Positions 60,435-64,000 of a stretch of DNA of 64,000 bases are shown piece after piece. The DNA is taken from positions 48,580 through 112,579 of the forward strand of contig JAEZGH010000013.1 of the NCBI GenBank assembly GCA_023417065.1. The letters run 5' to 3'. The notes under the pieces are model-generated. The model was given only the letters and a program-made list of their open reading frames with translations. It was not told where the DNA came from and did no database searches. The position numbers were made by a program, and so were the translations under genes. Source of the DNA: Bacteroidota bacterium. GTDB lineage: Bacteria; Bacteroidota; Bacteroidia; Cytophagales; Cyclobacteriaceae. The number at the start of each line of letters is the position of its first letter. Within the stretch, counting starts at the first letter, position 1.

Positions 60435-60923
60435 TTATTGCGTCGTATATGGCGCCTCGAACTCGCCTTCGAGAAGAACCTCCTGGTCGTAGGAGGGCCC
60501 ACTTTCAAGAGTTATTTTGCCTGAAAATGTACCGTGCATCCGACCATCGCGGGCTTTGTCAATGGTCAGGAGCATCGGTCCGTTTTTCAGCACATACAAT
60601 CGCTGCATGCGATCAACATAGGTACTGACGCTCATCGATTCCAGGCCGGGACCGGGGGAATTTTCACCATTAAACCGATAGGTGTTCACAACTTTGCCCG
60701 AGCTTGCGGTGAAATCGACATTGGAATTTGTGGCTGTATTGTCGAATACAAAGTAGCACCTGAATCCGGGGTCAGTTTTCCGTACAACAATATCGAATCT
60801 GTCGAAACTGAACTTCTGACCATCTACGATTATTTCAGCAAAGTTAGTCCGAACAGGATCGTCATCTTTGGAACACCCCATGGTCCACAATAGTAAAAGA
60901 ACAACGGCGACGGGATAGCGCAT
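60435..60923 (-). CDS. Small lipoprotein of unknown function
   Basis: From the ATG 60923, 162 residues. A lipoprotein signal (MRYPVAVVLLLLWTMGC) with lipobox TMGC is followed by SKDDDP, a typical Bacteroidota surface-export tether. The rest is a beta-rich domain (AEIIVDGQKFSF, FSGKITLESG and LEGEFEAPY). The longer frame to 60965 adds 14 residues that are not signal-like. No family recognised. Confidence 0.75.
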   Translation of the reverse strand: MRYPVAVVLLLLWTMGCSKDDDPVRTNFAEIIVDGQKFSFDRFDIVVRKTDPGFRCYFVFDNTATNSNVDFTASSGKVVNTYRFNGENSPGPGLESMSVSTYVDRMQRLYVLKNGPMLLTIDKARDGRMHGTFSGKITLESGPSYDQEVLLEGEFEAPYTTQ

Positions 60924-61213
60924 AGTAACAATTTTAGAACAGTACAGAAAGATAGTGTACTGCACTGGAAATCTAAGTCGAAATAGAATAATTGTTTGCG
61001 GTATTAAAAGCTCAAATCTGATTCGTTTCCCGATCGGAATCTCTCTTCGCCATCATACCCGCAACGAATGAGATGACAAAAATGTTTCCTCCTGCCAGGC
61101 GCAACCCTTGAAACTAAGGCCCAATCGCTCCTAACGAATCGTAGTAAGTTGATGATTATCATGGGGGGAAACATAACCACTTATCAACATAGAACATTAA
61201 CTTTATACCTGTT

Positions 61214-62278
61214 ATGATCCACTCTATAATCACAGCTACGGGCTGCTACATTCCCGAGGTCGAAATTGAAAACCAGTACTTTGCCGGGAACTCCTTCCTC
61301 GAAAAGAATGGTACTCCTGTGAAGAAGCCCGGAGACGTTCTTATTCGGAAACTTACAGAAATCAGCGGCATCGAACGGCGTCGCTATGCGCAGAAAGGAC
61401 AACTAACTTCTGATATAGCAGCACTCGCTGCGGAAGCGGCACTTAGCGAAAACGGCACAGACCGCGAAACACTTGACTACATCATCGTTGCTCACAACTT
61501 CGGCGATGTATCGGATTCGTCGAGTACAGTAAACATCGTTCCCTCTGTCGCCTCGAAGGTGAAGAATTATCTTGGTATAAAGAACCCTGACTGTGTGGCG
61601 TATGATCTACCCTTCGGTTGCCCCGGTTGGGTCGAAGCCATGATACAGGCAAATTACTATATCCGCTCGGGGGATGCGAAACGTTGTCTTGTCATCGGAG
61701 CAGACATCATGTCGAGGGTACTCGATCCATACGACCGCGACTCCATGCTCTTCAGCGACGGAAGTGGTGCCGCTATCCTCGAAGCCAGTGAAGGCCCCGC
61801 AGGTATCATCGCTCACAAGACGAGAACCTTCGCCGACGAAAACAACCTGCTCATAGATATGGGTGCGAGTCTGAATCCTGATTACAAACCTGATGAACTT
61901 ACCATAAAGATGAATGGGCGAAAGGTTTATGAATTTGCACTGAGCCACGTGCCGGCACTGATTCGGGACCTGCTCGACCAGCATCAGATTCCGCTGACGT
62001 CAATTTCAAAAGTATTGATCCATCAGGCAAACGAAAAAATGGATGCCGCCATTCTTGAGCGATTGTTCAAACTTTACAACATTACCGACATTCCCTCAGA
62101 CATAATGCCAATGACCATCAGCTGGCTTGGTAACAGTTCAGTAGCAACAATACCAACCATGCTCGACCTGATTCGCAAAGGACAATTACCCGGTCACCAG
62201 ATCAATGCCGGCGATCGTGTGATCTTTGCTTCCGTTGGTGCAGGTATGAGTATCAATGCCCTCGTATATCAGGCCTAG
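61214..62278 (+). CDS. Beta-ketoacyl-ACP synthase III family protein (FabH-like)
   Basis: A thiolase-fold condensing enzyme of 354 residues. The catalytic triad is intact: C136 in LPFGCPGW, H270 in VLIHQAN and N307 in WLGNSSVA. It has the FabH-like N-terminus (SIITATGCYIPE) and the closing GAGMSINALVY. It differs from housekeeping FabH in length and in insertions at the N-terminus (VKKPGDVLI), so it may start a special fatty acid or polyketide. Monocistronic; the substrate is unknown. Confidence 0.92.
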   Translation: MIHSIITATGCYIPEVEIENQYFAGNSFLEKNGTPVKKPGDVLIRKLTEISGIERRRYAQKGQLTSDIAALAAEAALSENGTDRETLDYIIVAHNFGDVSDSSSTVNIVPSVASKVKNYLGIKNPDCVAYDLPFGCPGWVEAMIQANYYIRSGDAKRCLVIGADIMSRVLDPYDRDSMLFSDGSGAAILEASEGPAGIIAHKTRTFADENNLLIDMGASLNPDYKPDELTIKMNGRKVYEFALSHVPALIRDLLDQHQIPLTSISKVLIHQANEKMDAAILERLFKLYNITDIPSDIMPMTISWLGNSSVATIPTMLDLIRKGQLPGHQINAGDRVIFASVGAGMSINALVYQA

Positions 62279-62420
62279 CTGAGGCCACCATTGTTGAATT
62301 TCATTCGCGGAACTGTTCCTTAAACCCACAAAGTCTAGGGATCCAACGTTTACGTTGTTGATGTTTTCACACGCCGTAAGCAGGTACCAATATTTTAGGT
62401 TCACTATAATCAAGGTGGAG

Positions 62421-63446
62421 ATGAGCAAGCTGAAGCGAAAGGAACTGGAAGATCAGGTGATTATTGTCACAGGAGCATGTGACCCTGTGGGGAAGGCAAC
62501 GGTACAAATGGCGACATTGTCGGGCGCGCGGGTAGTGATGGTAGGAGACGACGAGTCGGCCTTACAGAAACTTGCTGACGCCGTGAGCCGGAGCGGCGGT
62601 AACGCGATGTACGTCGTTGCTGATGTTACCAGGGAAGCCGACGTAGCCCGCACCTTGCGCGCGGCAGTACGAACGTATGGCACTTTCGACACGTGGATTA
62701 ATACCGCGACGATCACCTTATCAGGCAACTGCCTTGACACCTCCGTTGACGTGATGCGCCGCTTTCTGGATACTAATTTCTGGAGCGTCGTCAATTGCTC
62801 GCGTGCAGCAGTGCAACACTTCAAACAATCGGGTGACCCGGGTGTAATGATCAATCTCAATCCGGTTTCCTCCGACCCAACGACCATACAGCCGTTTCTT
62901 ACGATCCTCAACGATGCCGTGCACGCATGGTTCGACGCATTAAGGCTTGAAGCAGAGCAGCAGGAGGTGCGTATGGCGTTCACCTTGGTGTACCCGGGGC
63001 CGGAGAGTGCTTTCCGCGAAAGGCGACGTGGGTTGCTACGGCACGTAAAAGAAGCGTCGCTTCCTACACCGGAAGAGGTTGCGGCAATGATGTTAAGCTG
63101 TGCCACTTCGCCTAAAGAGGAAGTTTTCGTTCCGGCAGGGACGCGGATTCCATCGTCGCTGGTGACACGAACGGCAAAGCGTCCTGGTCTTGACGGCCTG
63201 TCGCGGGCAGTCGCTCCCGGACTTAATCGGAATTCGCTATCACCGGAGGCAACGAAGCGACTACCCGACCCTCAGTTGACTGAAGATTCCGCGACAAGGG
63301 CGCGTAGCCGGCCAGGATCACCACGCACGTTGTTTTCGTCAATCGTTCTTGCAAGCCTGGGGGCCGGCATGTGGTTTCTGAGTAAATCACGTCCCCGTCC
63401 CCGCAATGAGAAGAAGCAACAACCAGAATCAATGAAAAATGAATAA
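62421..63446 (+). CDS. SDR-fold protein lacking the catalytic Tyr-Lys, with C-terminal membrane anchor
   Basis: From the ATG 62421 (341 residues). The SDR fold is clear (VIIVTGAC, WINTATITL, then DALRLEAE), but the cofactor motif is degenerate: TGACDPVG, with Pro for the middle Gly. At the place of YxxxK (about 160-164) the sequence is LTILN, so both catalytic residues are absent. A basic tail and a membrane helix (about 312-330, FSSIVLASLGAGMWFLS) follow. The chain may be a non-catalytic binding protein. It overlaps the FMN reductase start by 8 bp. Confidence 0.85.
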   Translation: MSKLKRKELEDQVIIVTGACDPVGKATVQMATLSGARVVMVGDDESALQKLADAVSRSGGNAMYVVADVTREADVARTLRAAVRTYGTFDTWINTATITLSGNCLDTSVDVMRRFLDTNFWSVVNCSRAAVQHFKQSGDPGVMINLNPVSSDPTTIQPFLTILNDAVHAWFDALRLEAEQQEVRMAFTLVYPGPESAFRERRRGLLRHVKEASLPTPEEVAAMMLSCATSPKEEVFVPAGTRIPSSLVTRTAKRPGLDGLSRAVAPGLNRNSLSPEATKRLPDPQLTEDSATRARSRPGSPRTLFSSIVLASLGAGMWFLSKSRPRPRNEKKQQPESMKNE

Positions 63447-64000
63447 GCTGAAAATAATAACCTCCACAACCCGTCCGGAACGCCAGGGAATCGCATTAGC
63501 AACCTGGGTCGCGGATTATGTGTCAAATAAGTCGGACTTTGATTCGGAATTGCTCGACCTGGCAGAGATTGGGTTGCCCTTACTTGATGAACCCAAGCAC
63601 CCGCGTTTAAAGGAGTATACGCATGACCATACGCGCAAATGGAGCGCGAAAATTGGGCAGGCCGATGCTTTTGTCATTGTGCTGGGTGAGTACAACCATG
63701 GTTATCCTGCGCCTATAAAAAATGCGATTGACTTTCTCTTTCACGAATGGCGTCATAAACCGGTGGGTTTTGTTAGTTACGGCGGCGTGTCGGGCGGTAT
63801 GCGTTCCATGCAAATGTTGAAGCCGACTATTACTGCGCTGAGCATGATGCCCCTTGCCGAATCAGTTAGCATACCCAATTTTGCCAGGCACATCGATCAA
63901 CACGGAGTGTTCCAGGGCTATGAGCTGCTGGAAAAATCCATGGATGTAATGTTGAAAGAACTGGCGCGCTGGAGCGAGGCACTGAAATCTATTCGGGTGA
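63439..64000 (+). CDS. NADPH-dependent FMN reductase family protein, 3' end outside window
   Basis: The reading frame from the ATG 63439 is open to the right edge (187 codons). The N-terminus KIITSTTRPERQGIAL and the central VIVLGEYNHGYPAPIKNAIDFL are hallmarks of the NADPH:FMN reductase / flavodoxin-like fold. The later YGGVSGGMRSM contacts flavin in the family. It reduces flavin or quinone-like substrates; the specific one is unknown. It overlaps the SDR-like gene by 8 bp, implying coupling. Confidence 0.92.
   Translation, partial: MNKLKIITSTTRPERQGIALATWVADYVSNKSDFDSELLDLAEIGLPLLDEPKHPRLKEYTHDHTRKWSAKIGQADAFVIVLGEYNHGYPAPIKNAIDFLFHEWRHKPVGFVSYGGVSGGMRSMQMLKPTITALSMMPLAESVSIPNFARHIDQHGVFQGYELLEKSMDVMLKELARWSEALKSIRV

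Overview
The window reads as a chromosomal segment of a Bacteroidota bacterium, most likely of the order Cytophagales (inference). Support: lipoproteins and signal peptides of Bacteroidota style, DUF3667, DUF2961/GH172, GH106 and MbnP-type proteins, TPR-histidine kinases, paired FtsX-type permeases with N- and C-terminal permease blocks, mostly weak Shine-Dalgarno sites, and several exact TAnnTTTG -7 boxes. Base composition is near 50% GC with dense coding on both strands. There is no CRISPR array, rRNA operon, prophage or intact insertion sequence.

Layout. 1-2.7 kb: a lipoprotein cut by the window edge, the GTPases der and era, and an initiator tRNA, all on the minus strand. 2.9-7.7 kb: a receiver-only regulator, a DUF3667 membrane protein, rarA and a VWA-like membrane protein in one tight run. 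7.8-15 kb: clpC, WbqC, a YciO-type threonylcarbamoyl-AMP synthase, mltG, a hot-dog thioesterase, YihY and a stand-alone CheB domain. 15.3-23.6 kb: PRC-barrel stress protein, TPR-histidine kinase, GH16 laminarinase-like lipoprotein, an OmpR-type two-component system and several unknown small or secreted proteins, one frameshifted. 24-28 kb: a GH172 enzyme, a heavily decayed GH106 rhamnosidase, a zinc alcohol dehydrogenase, a PAP2 phosphatase and a decayed LytTR regulator. 28.7-36 kb: secreted proteins, an MbnP/MbnH pair, an MFS exporter and a class A penicillin-binding protein. 36-45 kb: an FtsX/MacB-type permease divergent from an NtrC/NtrB-type two-component system, small unknown genes and a YeiH-family transporter. 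45-51 kb: a CzcBCA-like heavy-metal efflux operon headed by a small His-rich protein. 51.5-64 kb: Hsp20, a Thr/Pro/Gly-repeat secreted protein, an amidohydrolase, a RIC/ScdA iron-sulfur repair protein, an AI-2E-family permease, a BON protein, short-chain dehydrogenases, a FabH-like synthase and the start of an FMN reductase.

How it fits together. The housekeeping core concerns translation and ribosome assembly (der, era, tRNA-fMet, YciO), proteostasis (clpC, hsp20) and envelope building (mltG, PBP1A). The remainder is environmental: polysaccharide use, metal handling, nitric-oxide or iron-sulfur damage repair, and stress proteins. Five intergenic sites share a CTGGCAC(C/T)T core that looks like the -24 half of a sigma-54 promoter, each pointing at a gene: the CheB domain, the PRC-barrel protein, a small unknown protein, the FtsX permease and the Thr-rich secreted protein. 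An NtrC-type activator is encoded next to one of them. Together these suggest a local sigma-54 stress or envelope regulon, which is inference from sequence.

Non-coding highlights are a candidate structured small RNA with its own terminator (about 57751-57930, minus), an array of 11-bp repeats in inverted arrangement (56342-56423), and several clear rho-independent terminators.
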